A stretch of DNA of 64,000 nucleotides from Kiritimatiellia bacterium. GTDB taxonomy: Bacteria > Verrucomicrobiota > Kiritimatiellia > RFP12 > UBA1067. The stretch's first letter is position 1; each line of letters begins with the position of its first letter. The notes below the pieces were generated by a model. That model was given only the letters and a program-made list of their open reading frames with translations, was not told the DNA's origin and ran no database searches. The position numbers and the translations under genes were made by a program. The stretch spans positions 1-64,000 of the forward strand of contig JAFRBA010000174.1 in assembly GCA_017405115.1 (NCBI GenBank), in the 5' to 3' direction. This document shows positions 25,690 through 33,797 of this stretch, one piece after another.

Positions 25690-26466
25690 CTATAGACTTA
25701 CCTTGTCCGTGGTGTATACCAGGCGGAAATCGGGATGCCGCCAGAGGTACGATGCGGGGAGGAACGGCGTCGGCCCGCCCTTTGCCGCTATCGCCTTGAG
25801 CGGCGCGGTCTGCTCCTCGAAGCACGCGAGCAGCAGGCACTTCTTCGCGGCGAGGATAGGCGCCATGCCCATCGTCGCCGCGTAGCGCGGCACGAGCGAG
25901 CTGTCGCCGCCGGCGGTAATCGCCGTGTTCTGCACGATCGTCTCCTTCGAAAGCGGCAGCACTCGCGTCGGAAGCGCGGCGAACGCCTCTACGGATATCT
26001 CGTCCTCGCGCATCGGCTCGTTGAACGCGATGTGGCCGTTGAAGCCGATGCCGAGGAGCTGCAGGTCGAGCCCGCCCGCCGCCGCGATCGCGGGGTCGTA
26101 CGCCTCGGGCGAGGCCGGATCGGGGAAATGCGCGCTATCCTCGCGGAAGCCGAGCGCGGGGTCGAACTTCGAGAACAGCATCTCGTGCATGTACTTCCAG
26201 TACGAGAGCGGATGGTCGTGCGGAACGGCGACCTTCCCGTCAGGGGAGTATTCGTCGAGGTTCCACGTGGAGAGAAGCGAGAGGTCCGCCCGCGCCGCGT
26301 TGAACTTCGCCGCAAGCAGGTCGTACAGCTCGATCATCGTGTTCCCCGTCGCAAGGCCGAGGTTGTAGCGCTCGCCGCGCGAAAGCCGCTTCATCGCGTC
26401 GGCGAAGATTGCCGATGCCCCGACGGCGCTCATCTCGCCGTAGTCCTTTGTCGATTCACAGATCAT
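25690..26466 (-). CDS. nagB: Glucosamine-6-phosphate deaminase
   Basis: A 258-residue cytoplasmic isomerase/deaminase that converts glucosamine 6-phosphate to fructose 6-phosphate and ammonia. Family motifs seen are LGLATGNTM (phosphate loop), STWNLDEYSP (catalytic Asp), LLGIGFNGHIAFNEP near 140 (catalytic His) and the lid region. The length is normal for NagB. GGAGGTG lies six bases before the ATG, which overlaps the preceding stop by 4 nt. NagB places amino-sugar breakdown at the end of this operon and agrees with the GH20 hexosaminidase 5.7 kb away. No nagA or kinase is in the window. Confidence 0.94.
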   Translation of the reverse strand: MICESTKDYGEMSAVGASAIFADAMKRLSRGERYNLGLATGNTMIELYDLLAAKFNAARADLSLLSTWNLDEYSPDGKVAVPHDHPLSYWKYMHEMLFSKFDPALGFREDSAHFPDPASPEAYDPAIAAAGGLDLQLLGIGFNGHIAFNEPMREDEISVEAFAALPTRVLPLSKETIVQNTAITAGGDSSLVPRYAATMGMAPILAAKKCLLLACFEEQTAPLKAIAAKGGPTPFLPASYLWRHPDFRLVYTTDKVSL

Positions 26467-28475
26467 TTTCCACCTCCATGCTTTTGCCCACATTGCACCT
26501 CGCGCAGCAGATAGCCGCCCCGTCCGTCCTCCACGAGCGAGTGGCGGACCGACGTGTCGCGCAGGCGCGCCTTCATCTCCGCGCTGAAGAACCCCTTCTC
26601 CCTTGCCTCCAGCCATCGCCTCGACACGGCGAGCAGCTCGTCTATCGGCGCGCCCCTGGACTTCAGCGCCTTGTATCCGACGCTCTTCACCGTAACCGGC
26701 GCGTCGTACCCGACGGCCAGCTTGAACCCCCACTCCCACATCTCCGGCCGCGTCCCGCCGTGCACGCCGTCTGGGGGGCTGTATATCCCCCACCAGCCAA
26801 AGTCGACCTGCGAGAAGCTCTCCGCCATCAGCTTCGCCCCCTCGACGGGGTAGATCGCCGTGTCGCGCTCGAACGTCGACGGCGGGAACAGGTCGTATGC
26901 GTTGGCGGCGGACAGCATGTGCCAGGAGAAATGCGCCTTTGCGGCGCCCTCGCCAAACTTCGGGGGGACGGCAAGCCTGTCCCAGACGCGCTTCTGCATC
27001 AGGGGGACATAGTGGCCGTACGGCGCCTTCACGCCCTCCGAACCGTCCAGGTAGATGAACTCCATGCCGCAGTTGTACAGCCGGGCGATCTTCTCGGCCA
27101 CTTCCTCCGCCAGAGACGAATCGGGATCCAGATAGCAGCTGCCGACGTTGTTGCTTCCGCCGTATTCGCTGACGTGGAGGACGCCGCCGATCTCCCCCGC
27201 CTGGTGGTCGGCCGCGGCCGTGCCGAACGCCCCGCGGGCCAGACCCGTGAACTTGTACGGCCGCGTCGCGGTCCGCCCCTCGTAGCGCATCAGCTCGCCG
27301 CCGAACTTCAGGACCCGCAGGTTCGGGAACTCCGGCGCCTTCATCGCGTCCTCCTCTACGAAGGCGACCGAGTCGCCGGCCTTCAGCGGCCTTGCGAGCG
27401 TGTAGTGCCGCGTCAGCCCAAGGCGGTGGTCTGCGACGGGGGTGACGTAGCGCGAGCACATTCCGATGTGCGGCGCAAGGACGTGGAGCCCCGGCGTAAG
27501 GCCGGCCCGCTTGATCTTCCCGAGCACTAGCCGCAGGTCGTCGTAGCCGTTGGGATAGTCTTCCCTGAAGTCGTAGTCGCCGCAATGACACCAGGCGGGG
27601 CCCTCCTTCACTATGTTCTTGTAGTTCAGCATGACGTTCCTGAAGCCGCCCTTGACGGCGAACGCAATGACCTCGTCCACGTTCGTCGGACACGTAAAGG
27701 TCGAAATGGTCGACTGCCTTATCTCCCTGGAGCGCCGGCTCGCGACGCCGCGGGGCATGCGGAAGTCGATCTCGACCCGCTCCACGCAGTCGAGGAAGTC
27801 CGGCGTCTCGGACGCCACGAGAACCGCCGTCGTCCCCGCCACTTTCACGGACTGCACCGCGTCGGCGACCAGCAGCGCCCCGTCGTCGCGCTCCTCGTGG
27901 GAGATGAGCTCGTTGACGGACGAGGCCATTACCGCGACAGCCTGGCGGTCGTCCCACACGACGTTAAGCCAGCCGCCAAGGTGCGCGCGGCGCCTGACGG
28001 GCAGCTCGACGAGGCGGAACTCTGAAACCGGCGGGCAGTCCAGCTTCAGCACGGAATAGGCGTCGCGCGCCTTGTCGAAGCCCTCCAGGGTGAAGGCGAC
28101 GTAGGCGTCCGCCTCGCGCACGCGCACGAGTGCCTCGTACTGCGTCTGCGCGAAGGCGACGCGGAGCACGTCGCCCTCGCGGCTGACGGACCTTGCCCTG
28201 TAGGTCGTGCGGGCGTTGGGATACGAGAGCTTCACCTCGTTGTTGAAGGGTCTCTCCTGTGTGACGGAAAAGAGCGGGCACCCGCGCGCAGGCGCGAGCA
28301 TCTCCTCGCCCGTCGCCCTGACAACCAGCGACTTCGGCACGACGTCTGCGCCGATGCGAAGCGTAAAACGCGAATTGCCGACCACCACGTCGTCAGTCGG
28401 TTGGGCCACGGGTTCGCCTGCAAGGAGCGGCCCAGCCGCGAGCGCCAGGGCCGCAGCAGCCGACATCATCTTCAC
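26463..28475 (-). CDS. Secreted TIM-barrel hydrolase-like protein, 670 residues
   Basis: Signal peptide (MSAAAALALAAGPLLAG), then a beta-sandwich domain (residues 25-255) and a barrel-like domain. The barrel has GFRNVMLNYKNIVKEG, LTPGLHVLAPHIG and a probable acidic active-site strand MEFIYLDGSEGVKAPYGHYV near 465. A third beta domain carries FKFTGLARGAFGT-like text. The architecture (N-terminal beta sandwich plus barrel) resembles secreted glycosidases, but I cannot name the family. The start is GTG at 28475, supported by AGGAGAG seven bases upstream. It is the first gene of the operon that continues with nagB, so its product probably contains amino sugar. It is controlled by the tandem-half-site promoter upstream. 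Confidence 0.7.
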   Translation of the reverse strand: MKMMSAAAALALAAGPLLAGEPVAQPTDDVVVGNSRFTLRIGADVVPKSLVVRATGEEMLAPARGCPLFSVTQERPFNNEVKLSYPNARTTYRARSVSREGDVLRVAFAQTQYEALVRVREADAYVAFTLEGFDKARDAYSVLKLDCPPVSEFRLVELPVRRRAHLGGWLNVVWDDRQAVAVMASSVNELISHEERDDGALLVADAVQSVKVAGTTAVLVASETPDFLDCVERVEIDFRMPRGVASRRSREIRQSTISTFTCPTNVDEVIAFAVKGGFRNVMLNYKNIVKEGPAWCHCGDYDFREDYPNGYDDLRLVLGKIKRAGLTPGLHVLAPHIGMCSRYVTPVADHRLGLTRHYTLARPLKAGDSVAFVEEDAMKAPEFPNLRVLKFGGELMRYEGRTATRPYKFTGLARGAFGTAAADHQAGEIGGVLHVSEYGGSNNVGSCYLDPDSSLAEEVAEKIARLYNCGMEFIYLDGSEGVKAPYGHYVPLMQKRVWDRLAVPPKFGEGAAKAHFSWHMLSAANAYDLFPPSTFERDTAIYPVEGAKLMAESFSQVDFGWWGIYSPPDGVHGGTRPEMWEWGFKLAVGYDAPVTVKSVGYKALKSRGAPIDELLAVSRRWLEAREKGFFSAEMKARLRDTSVRHSLVEDGRGGYLLREVQCGQKHGGGK

Positions 28476-28528
28476 TATGTTGCTCTCCTTTCATTTGAAA
28501 ATCGTGCCCAACATGTCTTTATGATTGC

Positions 28529-28591
28529 ATTATACCAAAACCCCGTTCGCAAAGTTTGGTTTTTACGAGATAAAAAAAATTCGATTTTGCG
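28529..28591 (-). promoter_or_regulatory. Tandem-half-site operator and promoter, unit A
   Basis: Minus strand, 5' to 3': distal half-site CGCAAAATCGAATT (28591-28578), proximal half-site CGTAAAAACCAAAC (28567-28554), exactly 24 bp apart. After 19 bp comes TATAAT (28534-28529), within TTTTGGTATAAT. There is no good -35; the proximal half-site lies at its place, as expected for an activator. The same arrangement occurs at 31962-32025 and 47182-47245. Confidence 0.7.
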
Positions 28592-28601
28592 ATATACACC
28601 C

Positions 28602-28633
28602 AAAAGAAAACGCATAAAGGCATTTGCCCTTTA
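28602..28633 (-). terminator. Possible terminator after the GH28-like gene
   Basis: On the minus strand AAAGG and CCTTT can pair just after (and partly over) the TAA stop, followed by a T-rich run GTTTTCTTTT. The stem is short (five pairs, with a bulge if extended). Confidence 0.35.
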
Positions 28634-30016
28634 TTTCGATCTATTCTTCAAGATGGCCGGGCGGGCGTCTGAGGTGTCTGGGGCGAGGCGGAATCTTACG
28701 TTCTCCAGCGTCAGGCCGTCAACGCGGTCGGTATACAGCCCGTACGCGGGGAATATGTGCGGATAGAACTGGTCGCCCGAAGGATAGTGGCCGTTTGGCG
28801 GCGGCACGGGGGTCCCCAGCGCGGCGCGGGAGGCCTCCTCGCCCGCGCCTTCGATCTCAAGGTCGATGCCATTGAGCGTGACGTTCTCGACATGGAATCC
28901 TTCGGTGCCTATTATGGCGCTCGCGACAGGCCCCATCGCACGCCCGCGCACGTTCGAGATGCGGATGTTCCGCAGCCTGTTCCATCTGCCGGGAGCGGCG
29001 CCGCCGCTTTCCCTTCCCTCCTTCCTGAAGTCGGAGCGGACGTAGAACGGCATGAGGACGCCTCCGGCGATGTCCAGCCCGTCGACCGTTATGTCCTCGA
29101 CGCATCCGCCGTCTACGCATGCGAAGCAGATCGCGTTGAGCATGCATCCGTACGGCGTGCGCCCGCCTATTTTGCACCTGTAGTGGTAGGTGAGCAGTTT
29201 CGTGGGAGTCCCGTCGTCCAGCTTCGTGCAAACGCGCGTCGCATCCTCGCAGCGGACGTCTTCGAAGCGGACGTTCCTGACGATGCCGCGCGTCGCCGTG
29301 CCGATCTTGAAGGCGTTCGCCTGTCCGCGCGCCGTGCAGCGTTTGACCGTTATGTTCTCGCAGACGAAGTCGGGGTTGCTCGACTTGATGACGAACGGGT
29401 CGTCGCCGCTGTCGGCAACGCAGTCCTCGATGAGGACGTTCTTCGACTCGATGTCGAATCCGTCGTTGTTGTGGTTCGCGTGGCTGTCGATTGTCACTTT
29501 CCTTGCGACGATGCCGTCGCATTCCTTGAGGACGATGCCCCAGCATGCTACATCCTTCAAAGTGAAGTCCTCGAGCCGTATGCCCTTGGACCGGTAGAAG
29601 AACATTCCTCGGGCGCGGAGACTCTCCTGATGTCCGCGCTTGTAGTCCTCTTTCGTCGGGGCTGGCCATTTTCCTCCGCGTCCGTGGATGACGCCCTCGC
29701 CTGTGACTGCGGCGTTGGTTATGTTCAGCCCCATGACGATCGCGCTCCAGTCGCCTTCGCTGTACGGGTACTTGACGATCCGGTAGTGGTCCAGCCCGAC
29801 GGCTGCGAGCAGCGTCGCACCCTTTTCGAGGTGAAGCTCGACATTGCTCCTAAGCTCGAGCCCCCCGACCAGGTGTTCGCCAGCGGGAACGTTGACGACC
29901 CCGCCTCCCGCCGCCGCGGCACCGTCTATCGCCACCTGCCAGCGTGAAGTCTCGTCAACAGATGCCACCGCAGACAACGCGGTCGCAAACATCCAGCAAT
30001 AGACAATCTTCTTCAT
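28631..30016 (-). CDS. Secreted GH28-like (polygalacturonase-fold) protein
   Basis: A 461-residue right-handed parallel beta-helix protein with a signal peptide (MKKIVYCWMFATALSAVAS). Two GH28 motifs are clear: NNDGFDIES near residue 190 (N-x-D) and DSGDDPFVIKSS near 210 (double Asp). Where GH28 enzymes have Gly-His-Gly the sequence reads QANAFKIGTAT, so the catalytic-site histidine is replaced by Asn. It may cleave a galacturonide or related uronide, or it may have an altered activity. It begins 7 bp after the stop of the beta-helix gene with no evident ribosome binding site, which suggests translational coupling. It is unit B with that gene. Confidence 0.82.
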   Translation of the reverse strand: MKKIVYCWMFATALSAVASVDETSRWQVAIDGAAAAGGGVVNVPAGEHLVGGLELRSNVELHLEKGATLLAAVGLDHYRIVKYPYSEGDWSAIVMGLNITNAAVTGEGVIHGRGGKWPAPTKEDYKRGHQESLRARGMFFYRSKGIRLEDFTLKDVACWGIVLKECDGIVARKVTIDSHANHNNDGFDIESKNVLIEDCVADSGDDPFVIKSSNPDFVCENITVKRCTARGQANAFKIGTATRGIVRNVRFEDVRCEDATRVCTKLDDGTPTKLLTYHYRCKIGGRTPYGCMLNAICFACVDGGCVEDITVDGLDIAGGVLMPFYVRSDFRKEGRESGGAAPGRWNRLRNIRISNVRGRAMGPVASAIIGTEGFHVENVTLNGIDLEIEGAGEEASRAALGTPVPPPNGHYPSGDQFYPHIFPAYGLYTDRVDGLTLENVRFRLAPDTSDARPAILKNRSK

Positions 30017-30023
30017 TGGGGGT

Positions 30024-31940
30024 TTATTCGACGGTTTTCAGCACGAGCGCAGGATCGCGGGCGTAGACGCCTGCCGTGCCCGCGCCGAGACGGAGCTTGC
30101 AGTCCTCCTTCATGCCGACGACATGCAGCTGCCATATCTCGCCCGGCGCGCCCTTCTGTCGCTTCGCTGCGAGGATGACGCCTGCGTCGCTTCTCTCGCA
30201 GCTGTCCCTGACCGTGCCGTCCGGCGCAATCAGCTCCGCCGACACCCACTCGTTCTTGACTGGCGTGAACTCGGCCTTGACGTTCTCTGTGCCCGGCTTC
30301 ACCCAGAAGTACAGACGCGGGCCGCTGGCGCCGATCCACTTGACGCGCTGGTCGGCGACCACGCCCTGCCCGGGGTAGGGGCTCACGACGTTGATCACCC
30401 CGTTTGCGGCGATGTCGAGCCGGTAGGCCGTCTTGCCGCCCGCCGACTTGAGCTTGTAGACGAAGTGGCGGTCCGAGCTCTCGAAGGCGTCGTGCGGCGT
30501 GCCGAACTTGTCGTATACTCGTATCCGCGTCTTTGTGTCCGTGTCCTTTCCGATCGGCGCGACTGAGACGTCGATGTCGTATTCTCCTGGCTTCTCCACG
30601 TACTGCACGAACGAGACACCGTTCCGGTAGTTCTGCGGCACGACGCGCCATTTCGCTGCCTGCCCCCGTGGATCGACCGGCACGAGCTTCGTCGTGTCGA
30701 CTGTCTCGACCAAGAACTCGCGAAGCTCGGGCTTTGGCGGGAACCTCTTCGCGAACTCCGCAAGGTCGAACTGCTCCCTCCGCCCCTCCGGCGTCGTGAC
30801 GTCGAGTACGCCGCCGAGGCCGACGATCCCGACGCCGGTCATGGCACCGAAGGCGACGACGGGCGACGACCCCTTCAGGACGCGGCAGTTCTCGAAAACC
30901 ATGTTGTTGAGGTCGCTCGTCACGCGCCCGTTGGAAAACTCGATCGCCGCGCCGCTCGCGCCGCGCGCGTCGAACGTGCAGTTCCGGAAGGTCATCCGCA
31001 CCGCGTCCTCGCATACGTTCTCGACCTGCACAGGGCCGCTTCCGTTCGCGAAGAACTCGCAGTTCTCCATCAGGAAAACGCCCTTCACCGGCGGCTTCAC
31101 GCCGCGCGTGAACGTGCTCCAGAAGCCATGCGTCCTGTTGTGGTGCATCCGGCAGTTGCGCACGACTATCGACACCGGGCGGTTCTTCGCCCAGAAGCCG
31201 GAGAGGTTGACCGCGAGACCGGCGCAGGCGTTGCCTGCGAACTCGCAGCCCTCTATCGTCACGTTTTCGATGTTGAATGTGTCGTGCCCGGGCTCGAAGT
31301 CGATGCCGCACTCGGGAAGCGCCCCCTTCGTGTCGTTGAAGCGGCAGTTCCTGACGGTGAGGCCGTTGGCGTTGACGATGCTCATGCCCTGACGCGCGTT
31401 CCGCACGCTCGTCACGTTCTCGACAAGTCCGTTCTCGACGCCGAGCACGTAGATGCCGTCGCCGCCGGACTCGGCCACCGTCAGGTCGCGGATCACCAGG
31501 TTGACGGACCGCTTGATCGACAGGAGATGGCGATGCTCGCCCTGGCTGTACTTCGCCGGATCGAGGTAGTCGGAGCGGTTCATGAGCAGCATCGCGCCGC
31601 CTTCGCCGCGGAATACGACGTTCGTTACGCGCTGAAACCGCACCAGGGCGTCAGTAGTCTTCTTCATCGTACCCGACTTCGCCCTGATGACGACCCCGTC
31701 GGCGAAGACGATCTCGGTGTCGGAGCGCGGATAGAAGGTGTCGACGAGCCATTCGCCGGCCTGCTTGTCGACAATGACCTTCTTCGCGCCCGAGTCAAGC
31801 GCCGCCTGAAGGCACCTCGTCGCGTCCTCGGCGTTCCACCCGAAGCTCGACGCCGTCACGACGTCCTGACCGCCGAAAGCAGTCACAAGTTGCGCCGCCA
31901 AGGCCACGGCAACAGACATCGACACTATCTTCATCATCAT
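30024..31940 (-). CDS. Secreted right-handed beta-helix protein (pectate-lyase fold) with C-terminal beta domain
   Basis: 638 residues. After a signal peptide (MKIVSMSVAVALAAQLVTAF) the first 420 residues form a beta-helix with successive coils such as GLVENVTSVRNARQGMSI and GLTVRNCRFNDTKGALPECG. Asp/Glu-rich turns (ECGIDFEPGHDTF) could form a metal or active site. The C-terminal 200 residues are beta-rich and could bind carbohydrate. The family is polysaccharide-lyase/GH28-like in fold; the catalytic mechanism cannot be assigned. Three consecutive ATG codons (31940, 31937, 31934) are possible starts. A 10-bp inverted repeat spans the start and the -10 box. Confidence 0.8.
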   Translation of the reverse strand: MMMKIVSMSVAVALAAQLVTAFGGQDVVTASSFGWNAEDATRCLQAALDSGAKKVIVDKQAGEWLVDTFYPRSDTEIVFADGVVIRAKSGTMKKTTDALVRFQRVTNVVFRGEGGAMLLMNRSDYLDPAKYSQGEHRHLLSIKRSVNLVIRDLTVAESGGDGIYVLGVENGLVENVTSVRNARQGMSIVNANGLTVRNCRFNDTKGALPECGIDFEPGHDTFNIENVTIEGCEFAGNACAGLAVNLSGFWAKNRPVSIVVRNCRMHHNRTHGFWSTFTRGVKPPVKGVFLMENCEFFANGSGPVQVENVCEDAVRMTFRNCTFDARGASGAAIEFSNGRVTSDLNNMVFENCRVLKGSSPVVAFGAMTGVGIVGLGGVLDVTTPEGRREQFDLAEFAKRFPPKPELREFLVETVDTTKLVPVDPRGQAAKWRVVPQNYRNGVSFVQYVEKPGEYDIDVSVAPIGKDTDTKTRIRVYDKFGTPHDAFESSDRHFVYKLKSAGGKTAYRLDIAANGVINVVSPYPGQGVVADQRVKWIGASGPRLYFWVKPGTENVKAEFTPVKNEWVSAELIAPDGTVRDSCERSDAGVILAAKRQKGAPGEIWQLHVVGMKEDCKLRLGAGTAGVYARDPALVLKTVE

Positions 31941-31966
31941 ACGGTATTCTTTCGTAACCGTATGAT
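31936..31966 (-). promoter_or_regulatory. Inverted repeat spanning start codon and -10 box
   Basis: ATCATACGGT (31936-31945) and ACCGTATGAT (31957-31966) are perfect inverse copies around an 11-base loop. One arm covers the ATG cluster and the other the -10 element TATCAT. It could be an operator. As RNA, only part of the upstream arm would be in the transcript. Confidence 0.45.
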
Positions 31967-32025
31967 ACCAAAACGCCGTTTCGCGATGTTTAGTTTCTGC
32001 GCTACGAAAGAATTTATATTCTACG
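31962..32025 (-). promoter_or_regulatory. Tandem-half-site operator and promoter, unit B
   Basis: Minus strand: distal half-site CGTAGAATATAAAT (32025-32012), proximal half-site CGCAGAAACTAAAC (32001-31988), 24 bp apart. A 20-bp gap follows, then TATCAT (31967-31962) in TTTTGGTATCAT. The same geometry is seen at the unit A and unit C promoters. Confidence 0.7.
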
Positions 32026-32049
32026 AACTGCCTCTCGATGGCAATGGCA

Positions 32050-32079
32050 TTGACGTCGCAGCGCTGCATAAAGTATAAT
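32050..32079 (+). promoter_or_regulatory. Promoter of the GH20 gene
   Basis: TTGACG (32050-32055), an 18-bp spacer and TATAAT (32074-32079). It is a near-consensus promoter, unlike the activator-type promoters next to it, so the hexosaminidase may be expressed constitutively. The distal half-site of unit B ends 25 bp upstream. Confidence 0.6.
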
Positions 32080-32133
32080 AGTCGGCAAGCCGTTGCGAAC
32101 GGCGGAACAACAACCAAGAGGAAAGGTCTCGCA

Positions 32134-33765
32134 ATGAACGAGAATCCGCGGAAAAGCTGTTTAGTCCACATGTCCAAGATGGCGCTGTGCGCCGCCATGG
32201 CATTCAGCGGAGCCTACAATGCCGGCGCCTCCACACAGTCCGCGCAGGAGGCATCCTCGCCCTGCGCACAGCCACCGGGGCAACCAGCGCTTATGCCCAT
32301 GCCGCGCAAAGTGAAGTGGCAGGACGGAACATGTCCAACCAACGCAGTCATCTCGAAGTCCAACGATCCCGCGATCCCGCCGGAGGGCTACAGACTCGAG
32401 GTGTCCGGAAACGGGATCTCAATCGCCTCCTCCGATGCCGACGGGGCGTTCTACGCGGAGAAGACACTTGCGCAGCTTGCGGTTCCGGGCGGTGGGTACA
32501 GATGCGCCTCCATCGAGGACTCGCCGGCGTTCCGCTGGCGCGGCGCGCTAATCGACGAAGCGCGCCACTTCCAGGGGAAGCAGGCCGTGAAGCGAATGAT
32601 CGACCTGCTGTCGAACTACAAGTTCAACGTCCTCCACTGGCATCTTACGGACGACCAGGGCTGGCGCATCGACGTGCCCGGGCTTCCCGAGCTTGCGAAG
32701 CGCGGGGCCATGCGGGAGGAGTCGTGGGACGGCGCCGACCACTACAGCTCGGCCAAGCACGAATACGGGACCACGGTGCCCGGCGGCAAGACGTACGTCT
32801 ACTACGAGTACAGGGTGTGGCCGCTGAACGGCGAGAAGTACGGGCCGTTCTTCTACACGGAGGCCGACCTGCGGGAGATCGTGGCATACGCGAAGAAGCG
32901 CCACGTCACGATAGTCCCTGAAATAGAGCTGCCCGGCCATTCGTATGCCGCGCTCGCGGCGTACCCCGAGCTGTCCTGTTTCCCCTGGAGGATCGGCCGT
33001 TCCGCCGCCTGTTCCTGGGGACAGTTCCGCGACGTCTTCTGCGCCGGAAACGACGACACCGTCAAGTTCATGGAGAAGGTCCTGAACTACGTGTGCGACG
33101 TATTCCCGTCAAAGGTCATCCACATCGGCGGCGACGAATGTCCGCGCGTAAACTGGGAGATGTGCACGAAGTGCCGCGCAAGAATGGAGGACGAGGGGAT
33201 GAAGGGCCTTGGCGACCTTCAGGCGTGGATAACGAGGAAGGCGGTGGACATCCTCGCCAGGCGCGGCCGCCGCGCAATCGGCTGGGACGAAGTGCTCATT
33301 GGGGAAGTGCCGAAGACGGCAATAGGCCAGAGCTGGCGCAAGAGCTCGGACCAGGGCAGCGGAACCGAGCACATCACGGGGGCCTCTGCCGCCAAGGACG
33401 GCTTTGACGTCGTGATGTCGCCATATGACCTGACGTACTACAGCTATCGTCAGGGAATCGAGAACGACCCATTCTACCGCAGCGGAGTGGAACTGTCCCT
33501 CGAGACGGCGTACACCTTCGACCCGCTTTCAGGAGTGGACGAGTCGGCCAGGCCGCACATACTCGGAGGCGAGTGCTGTGTCTGGGGCGAGAGCGTCAGA
33601 AACTTCTACGACCTAAGCTGGAAAATGTGGCCGCGCGCCTTTGCCATGTCCGAGGTGCTCTGGACGCATCCCGCCAAGCGCGACTTCACCGAGTTCGAGG
33701 GGCGCGCAGCCGTTCACCGCGTACGGCTTCTCCGGCAGGGCATCAACTGCGCCCCGTTGAAATAG
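32134..33765 (+). CDS. Secreted beta-N-acetylhexosaminidase (GH20)
   Basis: A 543-residue exo-hexosaminidase. After the N-terminal signal region come a GH20b domain (LMPMPRKVKWQDG, then GAFYAEKTLAQL) and the catalytic barrel. It has FRWRGALIDEARHF, NVLHWHLTDDQGWRID and the catalytic Asp-Glu pair in VIHIGGDECPRVNW near residue 335; GECCVWGE lies near 475. It releases terminal GlcNAc or GalNAc from glycans. The ATG at 32134 is preferred: AGAGGAAAGG lies upstream and the longer frame crosses the promoter. It is divergent from unit B and supplies amino sugars that nagB could use after import. Confidence 0.94.
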   Translation: MNENPRKSCLVHMSKMALCAAMAFSGAYNAGASTQSAQEASSPCAQPPGQPALMPMPRKVKWQDGTCPTNAVISKSNDPAIPPEGYRLEVSGNGISIASSDADGAFYAEKTLAQLAVPGGGYRCASIEDSPAFRWRGALIDEARHFQGKQAVKRMIDLLSNYKFNVLHWHLTDDQGWRIDVPGLPELAKRGAMREESWDGADHYSSAKHEYGTTVPGGKTYVYYEYRVWPLNGEKYGPFFYTEADLREIVAYAKKRHVTIVPEIELPGHSYAALAAYPELSCFPWRIGRSAACSWGQFRDVFCAGNDDTVKFMEKVLNYVCDVFPSKVIHIGGDECPRVNWEMCTKCRARMEDEGMKGLGDLQAWITRKAVDILARRGRRAIGWDEVLIGEVPKTAIGQSWRKSSDQGSGTEHITGASAAKDGFDVVMSPYDLTYYSYRQGIENDPFYRSGVELSLETAYTFDPLSGVDESARPHILGGECCVWGESVRNFYDLSWKMWPRAFAMSEVLWTHPAKRDFTEFEGRAAVHRVRLLRQGINCAPLK

Positions 33766-33797
33766 GTCGCGCGCGGCCGCAAATTTCGCGAAGAAGT

